Shown here: positions 31,007 through 39,056 of the stretch, piece after piece
Position numbering within the stretch: the first letter of the stretch is position 1
Layout: each line of letters begins with the position of its first letter
The notes under the pieces: generated by a model
Database searches by the model: none
Seen by the model: the letters and a program-made list of their open reading frames with translations, nothing else
Told to the model about the DNA's origin: nothing
From: a candidate division WOR-1 bacterium RIFCSPHIGHO2_01_FULL_53_15
GTDB lineage: Bacteria > Margulisbacteria > WOR-1 > O2-12-FULL-45-9 > XYB2-FULL-48-7
DNA length: 50,404 nucleotides
Reading direction: 5' to 3'
Assembly (NCBI GenBank): GCA_001772335.1
Contig: METM01000032.1
Span: forward strand, 1-50,404
Translations under genes and position numbers: made by a program

Positions 31007-31716
31007 TGGCAAAAAAAGTCATCGTCATCATGCCGGCCTATAACGCCGAGAAAACGCTCGAGAAAACTTTCCGCGACATACCTAAAGACAAAGTCGACGA
31101 AGTGATCCTGGGTGACGACTGCTCAAAAGACCGCACCGTCGAGATCGCGCAAAGACTGGGTATCCGCATTATCAAAACCCCGCATAACCTCGGCTACGGC
31201 GGCAACCAGAAAATGCTCTACCGGGAAGCTCTGCATCTCGGCGCCGAGGTTATCGTCATGGTCCACCCCGACTGGCAATACGACGCGGCCAAGATACCGG
31301 AGATGATAGAGCCGATCCTTTCAGGCCGGGTCGACCTGATGATGGGCTCGCGGATTTTAAGCGGCGCCGGCGGCATGCCTTTTTATAAACTGATCTCCAA
31401 TCGCTTCCTGACTTTTGTCGAAGAGATGACTTTCCACCTTCATCTCTCCGAGTATCATACCGGCTTCCGCGCTTTCAGCCGGAAACTGCTGGAGACGATC
31501 CCCTTCGAGAATAATTCCGATGATTTTGTTTTTGATACGGAAGTTTTAGCGGAAACGGCGGCGGCGGGTTTTAAGGCCGGCGAGATCGCCGTCCCCTGCC
31601 GCTACTTCGCGGCGGCCTCGGAGATCAACTTCTGGCGCAGCGCCGTCTACGGCCTTGAGACGCTCGGCGTCTGTTTTAATTACGTTTTGAGGAGACGGAA
31701 ATTTTTGAGGGCTTAG
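31006..31716 (+). CDS. GT2-family glycosyltransferase (DPM1-like)
   Basis: A 236-residue GT-A enzyme: VIVIMPAYNAEKTLEKTFRDIP, VDEVILGDDCSKDRTVEIA, TPHNLGYGGNQKMLYREAL, VMVHPDWQYDAAKIPEMI (the DxD equivalent is HPDWQYD), LMMGSRILSG, LSEYHTGFRAFSRKLLETIPF, and DFVFDTEVLAE. These blocks match the dolichol-phosphate mannosyltransferase-like group with the YHTGFRAFS signature. ATG at 31006 overlaps the preceding stop as TGATG. Together with the preceding GT2 and the large membrane protein it likely feeds lipid-linked sugars to envelope glycosylation. Confidence 0.9.
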   Translation: MAKKVIVIMPAYNAEKTLEKTFRDIPKDKVDEVILGDDCSKDRTVEIAQRLGIRIIKTPHNLGYGGNQKMLYREALHLGAEVIVMVHPDWQYDAAKIPEMIEPILSGRVDLMMGSRILSGAGGMPFYKLISNRFLTFVEEMTFHLHLSEYHTGFRAFSRKLLETIPFENNSDDFVFDTEVLAETAAAGFKAGEIAVPCRYFAAASEINFWRSAVYGLETLGVCFNYVLRRRKFLRA

Positions 31717-31723
31717 TAAACAG

Positions 31724-31794
31724 CCCTCTCCCAATTTCGAATTAAGATATTATTCTCGTTTTTACGCCCTCTCCCAAAGGGAGAGGGGTTGGGT
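31724..31794. repeat. CTCTCC palindromic repeats (family P) upstream of the DUF559 gene
   Basis: A half-site CCCTCTCCC at 31724-31732 and a full hairpin CCCTCTCCCAAAGGGAGAGG G at 31767-31788, followed by GTTGGGTAG. The hairpin is 17-18 bases before the DUF559 coding start. Confidence 0.8.
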
Positions 31795-31805
31795 AGTTGC
31801 CGGAC

Positions 31806-32177
31806 ATGAAAGAGATCAAAAAAATATTCGCGCGAACCCTAAGGCAAGACCAGACCAAAGCGGAAAAGATTGTCTGGGAACTTCTGCGCAAACGTAAATT
31901 TAAGAATCTGAAGTTCAGAAGACAGCATGTGATCGAGGGTTTTGTCGTTGATTTTTATTGCCATGAGTTTAGATTGGGAATCGAGGTTGACGGTGGAATC
32001 CATCTGAAGCGAAAGGACTATGATCGCCTGAGGCAGGCAGTGATCGAAGCCGAAGGGATAAAGGTAGTCAGGATCCAGAATAGCGAGGTGATCGGAAATC
32101 GGAAGCGGGCGCTCAAGAGGTTAGAAGAAATAATTGATTATCGACCAATCCCTCTCCCTCTGGGAGAGGGCAGTTAA
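31806..32177 (+). CDS. DUF559 endonuclease-like protein
   Basis: About 123 residues from ATG 31806; a TTG at 31797 would add three residues. DUF559 belongs to the PD-(D/E)XK/Vsr-like endonuclease fold. Visible hallmarks: ARTLRQDQTKAEKIVWELLRKRKF, KFRRQHVIEGFVVDFYCHEFRLGIEVDGGIH (the D..E-x-D/G core), RLRQAVIEAEGIKVVRIQNSEVIGN. The last residues, PIPLPLGEGS, are encoded by a family P palindrome running over the stop. No methylase or mismatch-repair gene is adjacent. The gene lies alone between palindromes, which suggests a small mobile unit rather than a restriction system. Confidence 0.85.
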   Translation: MKEIKKIFARTLRQDQTKAEKIVWELLRKRKFKNLKFRRQHVIEGFVVDFYCHEFRLGIEVDGGIHLKRKDYDRLRQAVIEAEGIKVVRIQNSEVIGNRKRALKRLEEIIDYRPIPLPLGEGS

Positions 32178-32213
32178 GTAGAGACCATATTTTGCTCCCT
32201 GACTGGGTGAGGG
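32150..32213. repeat. CTCTCC palindromic repeat (family P) at the 3' end of the DUF559 gene
   Basis: CCCTCTCCCTCTGGGAGAGG G (32150-32170) overlaps the DUF559 stop codon. It is followed by a diverged tail ending CTGGGTGAGGG, like the CAGCGGGTGAGGG tail of other copies. Confidence 0.8.
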
Positions 32214-32276
32214 CTTAAAGCGTCTGCCTGAAATACCTGCTTGATAAAAGTTCTCTGCGGCGATAGAATTCCCGCT

Positions 32277-32783
32277 ATGAGGAATCTGCCCGGCTTCACG
32301 ATCGTCGAACTGACCATGGCGATCGTGATCGCGATCATTCTGGCCGGCGCGGCCGTCGTCGGGCTGGGCAATATCATGAGCGGCATCCAGCTCTCGGCCG
32401 CCACCGACAAGCTGGCCGCCGACCTGCGCTACGCGCAGGGCCTGGCCACCAGCTATTGGGTCTGGCATGGCGTCAGTTTGGAGGCGGCCCCCGTCAACCG
32501 CTACACGCTTTATTCCACCACCGGCACGGTCGATTCCGTCGTCAACGACCCGGCCAGGAACCTCGATAATTTCATCGTCAATGTCTACTCAATCTATGGC
32601 GTGACGATCAGCGGCGTATCGATCGACGGCGGCAGCCAGGTCGAGTTTAACCCGTTCGGCGTCCCCTACACCGACAAGGCCGCCGCCGCCATCACGGCTG
32701 AAGGCGTGATCACCCTGGCCAGGGGAGCGGCGACAAAGACCGTCAGGCTTGTTCCAGCTACCGGCAGGATCTACATACAATGA
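32277..32783 (+). CDS. Type IV pilin-like minor pseudopilin (GspH/FimT type)
   Basis: A 168-residue pseudopilin. ATG 32277 gives the leader MRNLPG followed by FTIVELTMAIVIAIILAGAAVV, the class III prepilin motif with G(-1), F(+1) and E(+5). It would be cleaved and methylated by a prepilin peptidase. DLRYAQGLATSYWVWHGV and a C-terminal TKTVRLVPATGRIYI strand fit GspH/FimT proteins. An open frame continues upstream to 32241 but would place extra residues before the leader. It is the first of four overlapping genes for pilus-tip or minor pilin proteins. Confidence 0.88.
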   Translation: MRNLPGFTIVELTMAIVIAIILAGAAVVGLGNIMSGIQLSAATDKLAADLRYAQGLATSYWVWHGVSLEAAPVNRYTLYSTTGTVDSVVNDPARNLDNFIVNVYSIYGVTISGVSIDGGSQVEFNPFGVPYTDKAAAAITAEGVITLARGAATKTVRLVPATGRIYIQ

Positions 32784-33205
32784 CGATAAAGCGCCGCTCA
32801 AACCGCCACCGCGCCGGCTTTACCCTGGTCGAAACGGTCATGGGGCTGATCATCATTGGCATCGCTTTTTATACCCTGATCGCGGTCTTCATTTCACTCG
32901 CGCCGCGGACCGCTCAATATGAAACGATGAACAAGAAGATCTATCTGGCGCAGGAGAAAATGGAAGAGTTCCTGGTCAAGCCGTTCTCCCAGGAAACCAG
33001 CGTCGCGCCGGCCGCTTTTGCCGGCAATTTCAGCAATTACAATTACGAAGTGGTAGTCACCTATGTCACATCAACCGATCTCAACACTGCCGTCGGCGGG
33101 CCGACCAATTACAAGAACATCAATGTCCGCGTCTGGGGGGGGCCGACGGGCGGCGCCAACACGGCCGAAATCCGCTCGCTCGTCACATCCTATGAAGCCA
33201 AATAG
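32780..33205 (+). CDS. Minor pseudopilin (PilV/GspI-like)
   Basis: A 141-residue protein with the prepilin leader RRSNRHRAG followed by FTLVETVMGLIIIGIAFYTLIAVF (G(-1), F(+1), E(+5)). The soluble part starts RTAQYETMNKKIYLAQEKMEEFLVK, typical of PilV/GspI-type minor pilins where AQ-x-K-x-E follows the helix. The start overlaps the preceding stop (ATGA). It likely forms part of the tip complex with its neighbours. Confidence 0.85.
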   Translation: MTIKRRSNRHRAGFTLVETVMGLIIIGIAFYTLIAVFISLAPRTAQYETMNKKIYLAQEKMEEFLVKPFSQETSVAPAAFAGNFSNYNYEVVVTYVTSTDLNTAVGGPTNYKNINVRVWGGPTGGANTAEIRSLVTSYEAK

Positions 33206-33683
33206 GGATAAACGCGGCTTCACGCTGGTCGAAACCATTCTGGTCATAACCATTCTGGCGATCCTGGCCTTTGGCCTCGGCAACTTTATTGTCACCTCGA
33301 TCGACGCCTGGCTCTTTGTGGCCGGCCGGGATTCGGCCACCGGCGCCGCGCGCGCGGCCATGGACCGGATGGTCGCCGAGCTGATCCGCATTAAGAAGCC
33401 GCAAAATATTTTAACTTCAACCGCTTCAGTTTGCGCCTTCCTCGATATTGAGACCAATGTTGTCACTTTCGAGCAGAGCAGCTCCAACCTCCTGCGCAAC
33501 GGCGCCGTGCTGGCCGCTAACCTGCTCACGCCGACCGGTCTCACCTTCACCTATCTTGACGCCACCGGCGAAGCGACGGCGGTCAAACAGGATATGCGCA
33601 GTATCCGCGTCTGGCTGGCTATCCTGGCCGGCAGCCAGCTGACGACCATCGAATCCGCCGCCCGGATAAGGAATTTAATATGA
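33192..33683 (+). CDS. Minor pseudopilin (PilW/GspJ-like)
   Basis: A 163-residue protein; ATG 33192 gives MKPNRDKRG followed by FTLVETILVITILAILAFGLGNFI. The frame is open further upstream, but only this start places the prepilin peptidase site correctly. The soluble part (ATGAARAAMDRMVAELIRIKKPQNI..ETNVVTFEQSSSNLLRNG) fits PilW/GspJ. It overlaps the previous gene by 14 bases and the next by 4. Confidence 0.85.
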   Translation: MKPNRDKRGFTLVETILVITILAILAFGLGNFIVTSIDAWLFVAGRDSATGAARAAMDRMVAELIRIKKPQNILTSTASVCAFLDIETNVVTFEQSSSNLLRNGAVLAANLLTPTGLTFTYLDATGEATAVKQDMRSIRVWLAILAGSQLTTIESAARIRNLI

Positions 33684-35032
33684 GAAAAGGACAGGTTTTG
33701 ATCGCCGCTATCTTTGTGGTCGTGATCGTGACTGTGCTCGGCGTGACCGCCGCCTCACTGCTGTCAACCGGCAGTTTCTCGGCCGTGAAAAACCTGCACG
33801 GCGTCCAGGCGCTGAACGTGGCTGAGGGCGGAGTGCGCTTCACCCTCGCCGCCTCGCTGGCGGCCGACTCCGACTGGACGGACAACGCCGACTTCGGGCC
33901 GGTCAGCTTGAACCCGGGGACCTTCACCGTCCGCTATCTCTGGAAGATAAAAAAGCAATGCACTCTGGAGGTGACCGGCACCGTCCAGGGCGTCAGCCGG
34001 ATATTGCGGGGCAATTTTAAGAAAAACGTCAGTTCCTTCCCGTCGCAATTCGAGGACTACGGCGCCTATGTCGGCACCGGCGCGGGCACGGAGGAGGGCG
34101 TCAACTTTTACAACCAGTCAAAGATCCTCGGTAATTTCTACCTCTCGGGCACGGTCAAGATCTTCCCGCCCCGGCCGCCCCCCGCCCAGACCACCGGCAT
34201 TATTTACAGCGCCGCCATCGACCCCCTGCCGGCCTTCGGCATCCCGAATTATTACAATTCCTGGGAAGCGATCGGCACAGCGGAGCCGTACGTGCTCGAC
34301 GACTCGTACTACATTGCCTGGCTGAACCAGGCGACCGTTGAAGGGGCCAGCAACCTCAACCTGACCGGCAACAGCGAGTTGAATCTCGCCGGCGGCACAG
34401 CCAGTTATAAGTCGGTCGATGTCCGCGGCACCGCCCATATCACCGGGCCGGGCACCCTTTACTGCAAGGATATCACTTTCTGGGCTGATTCATACGTCAC
34501 CGGGCCGGTCACGATCTGCGCCACGACCAAGATCTCCACCCGCACGAACGCCAATTCGGTTTTTTATAACGCCGTCCGCTTCGTCTCCCGCGGCTCGCCG
34601 ACTTCCGTCGACATCTCGGGCACAACCTCGTGGCCGAACACGCTGGAGGTCATCGGCCTCAACGACGTCAAGATCGGCGTCAGCAACGCCACCCCGATGG
34701 ACGCCGTCATTTATTCAAAATCAAACAGCAGCAGCAACCTGGGCATCGTGGTCAACGGCTCGGCCCAGCCGCGCGGCACCTTCCTCGCCCCCTACGGCAC
34801 GATTACCAACGACAATAACGGCCACCTCCGGGGGGCGGTCCTGGCCTACGATTATGTCAGCCACAACCAGGCCACGGTCGAGGGGGGGCTGGTGCTGCTG
34901 CACATCGCCAGCTTTTACAACGACACGATGGTCATCCAGAACGACTCGGTCCTGGCCCCCGCCACGCCGCCCGGCATCACGGCCGAGACCCCCGGTATCG
35001 ACATCTCCAATTACGGCCTGGTTTACAATTGA
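33680..35032 (+). CDS. PilX/GspK-like protein with long beta-rich C-terminal part
   Basis: A 450-residue protein. Residues 1-29 (MRKGQVLIAAIFVVVIVTVLGVTAASLL) form an N-terminal membrane helix without the G/F prepilin site, as in PilX-type proteins. TGSFSAVKNLHGVQALNVAEGGVRF follows, the A-x-x-x-AE-x-G motif after the helix. From about residue 150 the sequence is beta-solenoid-like (NQATVEGASNLNLTGNSELNLAGGTASYKSVDVRGTAHI), similar to DUF7305-type domains that follow PilX in other bacteria. It is translationally coupled to the pseudopilin before it, and closes the cluster. Confidence 0.8.
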   Translation: MRKGQVLIAAIFVVVIVTVLGVTAASLLSTGSFSAVKNLHGVQALNVAEGGVRFTLAASLAADSDWTDNADFGPVSLNPGTFTVRYLWKIKKQCTLEVTGTVQGVSRILRGNFKKNVSSFPSQFEDYGAYVGTGAGTEEGVNFYNQSKILGNFYLSGTVKIFPPRPPPAQTTGIIYSAAIDPLPAFGIPNYYNSWEAIGTAEPYVLDDSYYIAWLNQATVEGASNLNLTGNSELNLAGGTASYKSVDVRGTAHITGPGTLYCKDITFWADSYVTGPVTICATTKISTRTNANSVFYNAVRFVSRGSPTSVDISGTTSWPNTLEVIGLNDVKIGVSNATPMDAVIYSKSNSSSNLGIVVNGSAQPRGTFLAPYGTITNDNNGHLRGAVLAYDYVSHNQATVEGGLVLLHIASFYNDTMVIQNDSVLAPATPPGITAETPGIDISNYGLVYN

Positions 35033-35057
35033 CATTTCTGTTTCAATAATCTATCAT
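35029..35057 (+). promoter_or_regulatory. Promoter of the AbiE-type toxin-antitoxin pair
   Basis: TTGACA (35029-35034, overlapping the stop codon of the pilin gene), 17-bp spacer, TATCAT (35052-35057). A TATAAT-like sequence also lies just downstream. The leader would be about 7 bases with no ribosome site. Confidence 0.6.
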
Positions 35058-35070
35058 TTATAATAGAAAA

Positions 35071-35664
35071 ATGAAACTGATTGAAATGCAAAAAAAGCTG
35101 CTGCAAAGCGGCCTGAAAATATTTTCTACACTGGAGTTCAGGCGCCTGATGGGAGTCTCTCGATCATCCGCGCAGCAGCTGCTGGAAAGATACACGAAAA
35201 GCGGTGTTCTGGCGCGCCTGAAAGGCGGCTTATACGCCATAATAACGAATTATCCGTCAAACTACCTGATCGCGAACAAGCTCTATGAGCCCTCATATAT
35301 TTCGTTTGAAAAGGCGCTTTCGTATTATAACCTGATCCCCGAGGCGGTTTACAGCATTACATCCGCCACCACCAGGACGACCAGAGAATTTACGGCCGGC
35401 CAACAGCATTTTATTTATCATAAATTAAAAAAACCGGCCTTTACCGGCTACGCCCTGACGGCGATCAGCGGAGAAAACGCTTTGTTCGCGGAAAAAGAAA
35501 AGGCCCTGGCTGATTATCTATACCTGATATTTTTAGGCAAGAAAAAATTGAATGAACGCCTAAAAACAAGAGGCATTAATACGGCTAAATTAATATCTTT
35601 TGCCTCTTTGTTTGGCCGGCCAAAATACCTGGAGTGGATCCGATGCTTTCTGAAAAACAAATAA
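35071..35664 (+). CDS. AbiEi-like antitoxin / winged-helix regulator
   Basis: A 197-residue protein. The N-terminal winged helix (FSTLEFRRLMGVSRSSAQQLLERYTKSGVLARLKGGLYAI) is followed by the AbiEi-type C-terminal domain (NYLIANKLYEPSYISFEKALSYYNLIPEAVYSITSATTRTTREF). In type IV systems this partner represses the operon and counteracts the nucleotidyltransferase. It overlaps the toxin gene by 22 bases. It sits between the pilin cluster and pilMNOPQ, and its base composition is more AT-rich than either. Confidence 0.85.
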   Translation: MKLIEMQKKLLQSGLKIFSTLEFRRLMGVSRSSAQQLLERYTKSGVLARLKGGLYAIITNYPSNYLIANKLYEPSYISFEKALSYYNLIPEAVYSITSATTRTTREFTAGQQHFIYHKLKKPAFTGYALTAISGENALFAEKEKALADYLYLIFLGKKKLNERLKTRGINTAKLISFASLFGRPKYLEWIRCFLKNK

Positions 35665-36356
35665 ACGAAATAGCCGTAAAACTGCAAAGCGATTTTATTA
35701 ATGTCGCCCGGGAATACGTTCAAAATCAATTTTTGAGCATCTTTTATTCCCTGCCGGAATCCGATACGATTTTTTTCAAAGGCGGGACAGCGCTAAGGAT
35801 ACTTTACCGCAGTCCGCGTTTTTCGGAGGATTTGGATTTCTCAACCTCGAAGATCGACCAAAACCGGATCGAAAATCTCCTGCAGGAAACAATGCTCCGG
35901 CTTGACCGGGAAGGGCTGGCGATCGAGCTGATCGAATCTTCGCTGACCAGCGGGGGCTACTATGGAGAAATAAGCTCCGCGATCGGCGCGCATAAATTTA
36001 ACATTTCCCTTGAAATTTCCGGCAGAAAAAAAAGGCTTAGCGGCCATTTAATTACTGTCGACAACCCCTATATCCCGCCTTATTCGGTCATGGCCTTAAA
36101 AAGGGAAGAACTAATCGCGGAAAAGATCGAGGCCCTGCTCAATCGCCAAAAATCGAGAGATTTTTATGACCTCTATTTTATGCTCAGGGCCAACCTCTTG
36201 CCTGATAAGGCCGTTTTGAAAAAAATAATGCCGATGTTGGCTGGCCTGAAAATAGATTTCAAGAAAGAGCTTGGGAAATTCCTGCCCCAGGGCCACCAGC
36301 GGATCATTAAGGGGTTCAAAAAAGTCCTCGAATCGGAACTGCGAAGATATATTTAG
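35643..36356 (+). CDS. AbiEii-like nucleotidyltransferase toxin
   Basis: A 237-residue protein from ATG 35643 (GTG 35634 also possible). The nucleotidyltransferase core is TIFFKGGTALRILYRSPRFSEDLDFS, with the GG-T and SEDLDF acidic pair. LKREELIAEKIEALLNRQKSRDFYDLYFML is the conserved helical part of AbiEii/AbiGii. Such proteins add nucleotides to tRNA acceptor ends in characterised relatives, arresting growth during phage infection. It pairs with the AbiEi-like gene upstream. Confidence 0.9.
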   Translation: MLSEKQINEIAVKLQSDFINVAREYVQNQFLSIFYSLPESDTIFFKGGTALRILYRSPRFSEDLDFSTSKIDQNRIENLLQETMLRLDREGLAIELIESSLTSGGYYGEISSAIGAHKFNISLEISGRKKRLSGHLITVDNPYIPPYSVMALKREELIAEKIEALLNRQKSRDFYDLYFMLRANLLPDKAVLKKIMPMLAGLKIDFKKELGKFLPQGHQRIIKGFKKVLESELRRYI

Positions 36357-36357
36357 C

Positions 36358-36398
36358 CGTTTCAGTAACTCTACACAAATCTAAAGATAATGAAACGG
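36358..36398. other. Inverted repeat CCGTTTCA..TGAAACGG after the AbiE genes
   Basis: Perfect 8-bp arms (36358-36365 and 36391-36398) are separated by about 25 bases, just after the AbiEii stop and 27 bases before the pilM -35. It may be a weak terminator or an operator; no T-tract follows. Confidence 0.35.
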
Positions 36399-36424
36399 GC
36401 GTTGCGCTTTTGCGTGATTTTGCG

Positions 36425-36452
36425 TTGACAATCGCCCTTTATCATCTATAAT
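36425..36452 (+). promoter_or_regulatory. Promoter of pilMNOPQ
   Basis: Consensus boxes: TTGACA (36425-36430), 16-bp spacer, TATAAT (36447-36452). The pilM ATG is at 36462, so the leader would be about 2-3 bases. Confidence 0.82.
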
Positions 36453-36461
36453 TACTCCCAA

Positions 36462-38060
36462 ATGCTGACAGCCAGATCGATGTTAGGGATTGATCTCCGC
36501 ATCACTTCGGTTAAAGTCGTCGAAATTGAGAGAAAAGACGGCAGTTATGTCTTAAAAAACTGGGGTATGACCGAGGTCCCCTACGCGCTGATCGACAAAC
36601 ACCCCCAGTTAGAAGACGCCAAGGCCGACGCCCTGGGCAAGCTCGTCGCGTCAAACAAAATCGCGGCCAGGTCGGCGGTCGTCGTGGCCGCCGGCAGCGA
36701 CACCATCGTCAAGGTCTTCTCGCTGGCGGAACTGCCGCGCTCGGAAGCGGCCGACGCCATCAAGTGGAAATTCGCCGAAGAGATCTCCTATCCCGCGGAA
36801 GAAGCGATCATCTCTTTTTATCCCCTGCCCAAGGGCGAGGTCTTTACCGAAAAGACCGATTACCTCGCCGCCTGCGTCAACCGCAATTTTTTCCTGGAAA
36901 CCCAGTATATTCTTAACAAGGCGGGCCTCAAGCTGGCCGGCATCACGGTGCTCCCCGACGCCTTGCGGGAGCTCTACCGGGAAGAGATCAGCAAGCCGGA
37001 CGAAAAGATCGCCTCGATCATCTACATGGGCAAGCGCTCGACCAACATCAGCATCTACCGCCACGGGCTATTTGAATTCAACCGCGAGCTCACCCTCGGC
37101 GGCGAGAACATCACCCGCGCCATGTCGGGGATACTCGTCTCGCCCGAGGGCCAGGTCGAGGTCTCGCCGGAAGAAGCGGAGCGGATCAAGGTTGAATACG
37201 GTCTGCCGCTTGATCTGGAACATTTCCCCAAAATCGGCGAGATCCCGCTGAGCCAGCTCCAGGCCATGGTGCGGCCGGCGCTCGAAAAAGTGCAGAGCGA
37301 GGTCGCCCGCACCTTTGAGTATTACAAGGGGCTGACGGGCGAAGGCGCCGTCGGCAAGATCATCCTGACCGGCGGCAGTTCGCTGACGCCGAACCTGAAA
37401 GAATTTTTAAGCGCGGGTCTCGGCGCGCCAATCATAACGCCCGAGCCGTTCCCCAAGCTCGATCCGCGCCTGGCGGCGGCGCTGGGGGCGGCCCTCACGG
37501 GCGGACGCAGCATCAATCTCCTGCCGGAAGAAATCAAATTCCCCTGGGCGGCGCTAAGCAGAAAGCTCCTCAAGCCGCAGTATATCGTCTCCGCCTTTGC
37601 CGGCTTCCTGGCGCTCATCTACTTGTTCTTCTGGCTGCGCGCCTTCGGCCTGCACCGGGAGCTGGCTTACATCAACGGCAAAATGGACCAATATCGGCCG
37701 CGGCTCGCCCGTCTCGACGCGATCGAGAAGGCGACTCAGGAAGAGGAAAGGAAGAAACTGACCATCAAGACCTTCGAGCAGAACCGCAGTCAGATGCCCG
37801 CGGTCTTCGAAGAGATCAGCCGCCTCATCCCGTCCAGCGTGATCATCAACAATCTGAGCGTGACGATCGCCGAAGTCCACGTCTGGGGCGCTGCCTTCAG
37901 GAAAGACGAGGCGGCCGAAACGACCCTCTCGCGTTTTGTTTTAGGGCTTTCCCGCTCGCCGCTTTTTGAAGCGGTCAAGCTGGTGCAGGCGGCCAAGAAT
38001 TACGACTACGCGACCGAAGCGTTCAATTTTGAGCTCCTGGCGAAAATAAGGAAACAATGA
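36462..38060 (+). CDS. PilM-PilN fusion, type IV pilus inner-membrane platform
   Basis: A 532-residue protein that joins two proteins usually encoded separately. Residues 1-350 are PilM, an actin-like ATPase: SMLGIDLRITSVKVVEIER, DAIKWKFAEEISYP, SIIYMGKRSTNISIYRHG, LGGENITRAMSG and ILTGGSSLTPNLKEFL. Residues about 352-532 are PilN: SINLLPEEIKFP (the PilN N-terminal segment that normally binds PilM), a transmembrane helix (YIVSAFAGFLALIYLFFWL), a coiled coil and the periplasmic domain (VFEEISRLIPSSVIINNLSV). It forms the platform connecting cytoplasmic motors to the secretin through PilO and PilP. Confidence 0.92.
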   Translation: MLTARSMLGIDLRITSVKVVEIERKDGSYVLKNWGMTEVPYALIDKHPQLEDAKADALGKLVASNKIAARSAVVVAAGSDTIVKVFSLAELPRSEAADAIKWKFAEEISYPAEEAIISFYPLPKGEVFTEKTDYLAACVNRNFFLETQYILNKAGLKLAGITVLPDALRELYREEISKPDEKIASIIYMGKRSTNISIYRHGLFEFNRELTLGGENITRAMSGILVSPEGQVEVSPEEAERIKVEYGLPLDLEHFPKIGEIPLSQLQAMVRPALEKVQSEVARTFEYYKGLTGEGAVGKIILTGGSSLTPNLKEFLSAGLGAPIITPEPFPKLDPRLAAALGAALTGGRSINLLPEEIKFPWAALSRKLLKPQYIVSAFAGFLALIYLFFWLRAFGLHRELAYINGKMDQYRPRLARLDAIEKATQEEERKKLTIKTFEQNRSQMPAVFEEISRLIPSSVIINNLSVTIAEVHVWGAAFRKDEAAETTLSRFVLGLSRSPLFEAVKLVQAAKNYDYATEAFNFELLAKIRKQ

Positions 38061-38061
38061 G

Positions 38062-38574
38062 ATGGCGGCCATAAAATTATCCGACCGGGAAAGGAACCTG
38101 GCGATCATCACCCTGGGCTTCGTGGTCTTCTATGTCTTTTACCAGTTCCTGCTCACGCCCGAATGGGATGAGATCACGAAACTGCGGCAAACCGTCAGGG
38201 ACAGGCGCCTCGAGCTCAGGGTCGCCGAGGGCAAGATCAAGATCCTGCAGGCCATCGAAAAAGAGGTCGGCATCATTGCCGTCAGGTCGGAACTGCCGCG
38301 CGAAGAAAAGGCGCTCGAGGTCCTCCGGCTCATCTCGCAGGCAACCGAGCGGTCGGGCCTGACGCTCGTCTTTGTCAAGCCCCTGCTTGAGGAAAGCGGC
38401 GAGGGGCTCAAGTTCAGCTTATCCTGCTCCGGCACGTATATAGAGTTGTATAATTTCCTTTATATTCTCTATCGCCTGCGCATCCTGGTGCTGATCGACA
38501 GCCTGAACATCGCTTCGAGCGGCGGGCCGGCGCCGAGACTCGATATTAAGGTCGCCCTGACGGCGTATTACTAA
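38062..38574 (+). CDS. pilO: PilO-like type IV pilus assembly protein
   Basis: A 170-residue protein with one N-terminal transmembrane helix (LAIITLGFVVFYVFYQFLL). A coiled coil (EWDEITKLRQTVRDRRLELRVAEGKIKIL) and a ferredoxin-like periplasmic domain follow. In that domain LEVLRLISQATERSGLTLVFVKPL and FSLSCSGTYIELYNFLYILYRLRILVLIDSLNI match PilO. It starts one base after the pilM-N stop. It would pair with the PilN part of the fusion. Confidence 0.85.
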   Translation: MAAIKLSDRERNLAIITLGFVVFYVFYQFLLTPEWDEITKLRQTVRDRRLELRVAEGKIKILQAIEKEVGIIAVRSELPREEKALEVLRLISQATERSGLTLVFVKPLLEESGEGLKFSLSCSGTYIELYNFLYILYRLRILVLIDSLNIASSGGPAPRLDIKVALTAYY

Positions 38575-38575
38575 A

Positions 38576-39055
38576 ATGAACAGAATAATATTAGCAATAA
38601 TTTTGGCGGCGACGATAATATACGCGGGCTTCACATATTGGCCGGTCCTCTCGCCTTTGATCGTCAGGCCGCGGCCGGCGCCCGTCGTCTCCGTACCCGC
38701 GCCGATAAAGCCGGCCGCTAAAACTGAAGCGGCAGCCAAAAAAGTCGATCTCTTTGAGCTGGCCGAGTCGACGGCCGAGGTCAAGCTGGTCGACCCGTTC
38801 GCGCTCCGCACCACCGTCAGGGGGAAAGAAGAGCTCCCGCCCCCGACCCTGCCCGGCGAGCCGAGTCCCAAGCCAGCCGAGCCGGTGCTCCAGGGCATCT
38901 GGCTTGATGCCGGCATGAAGATCGCCTTTATCTCAGACCAGGTGGTTGCGCCGGGCGGCGCCGTCCTGGGCTGGAAAGTCGTCTCGATCACGCAAAACCA
39001 GGTAACTCTGCAGAAGGGCTCCGCGACGAAAATCTTGAAATTGGAGGGAAGGTAA
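38576..39055 (+). CDS. PilP-like pilus assembly protein
   Basis: A 159-residue protein with an N-terminal membrane helix (IILAIILAATIIYAGFTYW). A Pro/Ala/Lys-rich linker leads to a small beta domain near the C-terminus: PVLQGIWLDAGMKIAFISDQVVAPGGAVLGWKVVSITQNQVTLQKG. Position between pilO and pilQ and the pattern L-x-G..A-I-I..G-x-x-V-x-G-x-x-V-x-x-I match PilP or GspC-like HR domains that contact the secretin. There is no lipobox. It starts immediately after pilO and ends just before pilQ. Confidence 0.75.
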   Translation: MNRIILAIILAATIIYAGFTYWPVLSPLIVRPRPAPVVSVPAPIKPAAKTEAAAKKVDLFELAESTAEVKLVDPFALRTTVRGKEELPPPTLPGEPSPKPAEPVLQGIWLDAGMKIAFISDQVVAPGGAVLGWKVVSITQNQVTLQKGSATKILKLEGR

Positions 39056-39056
39056 A

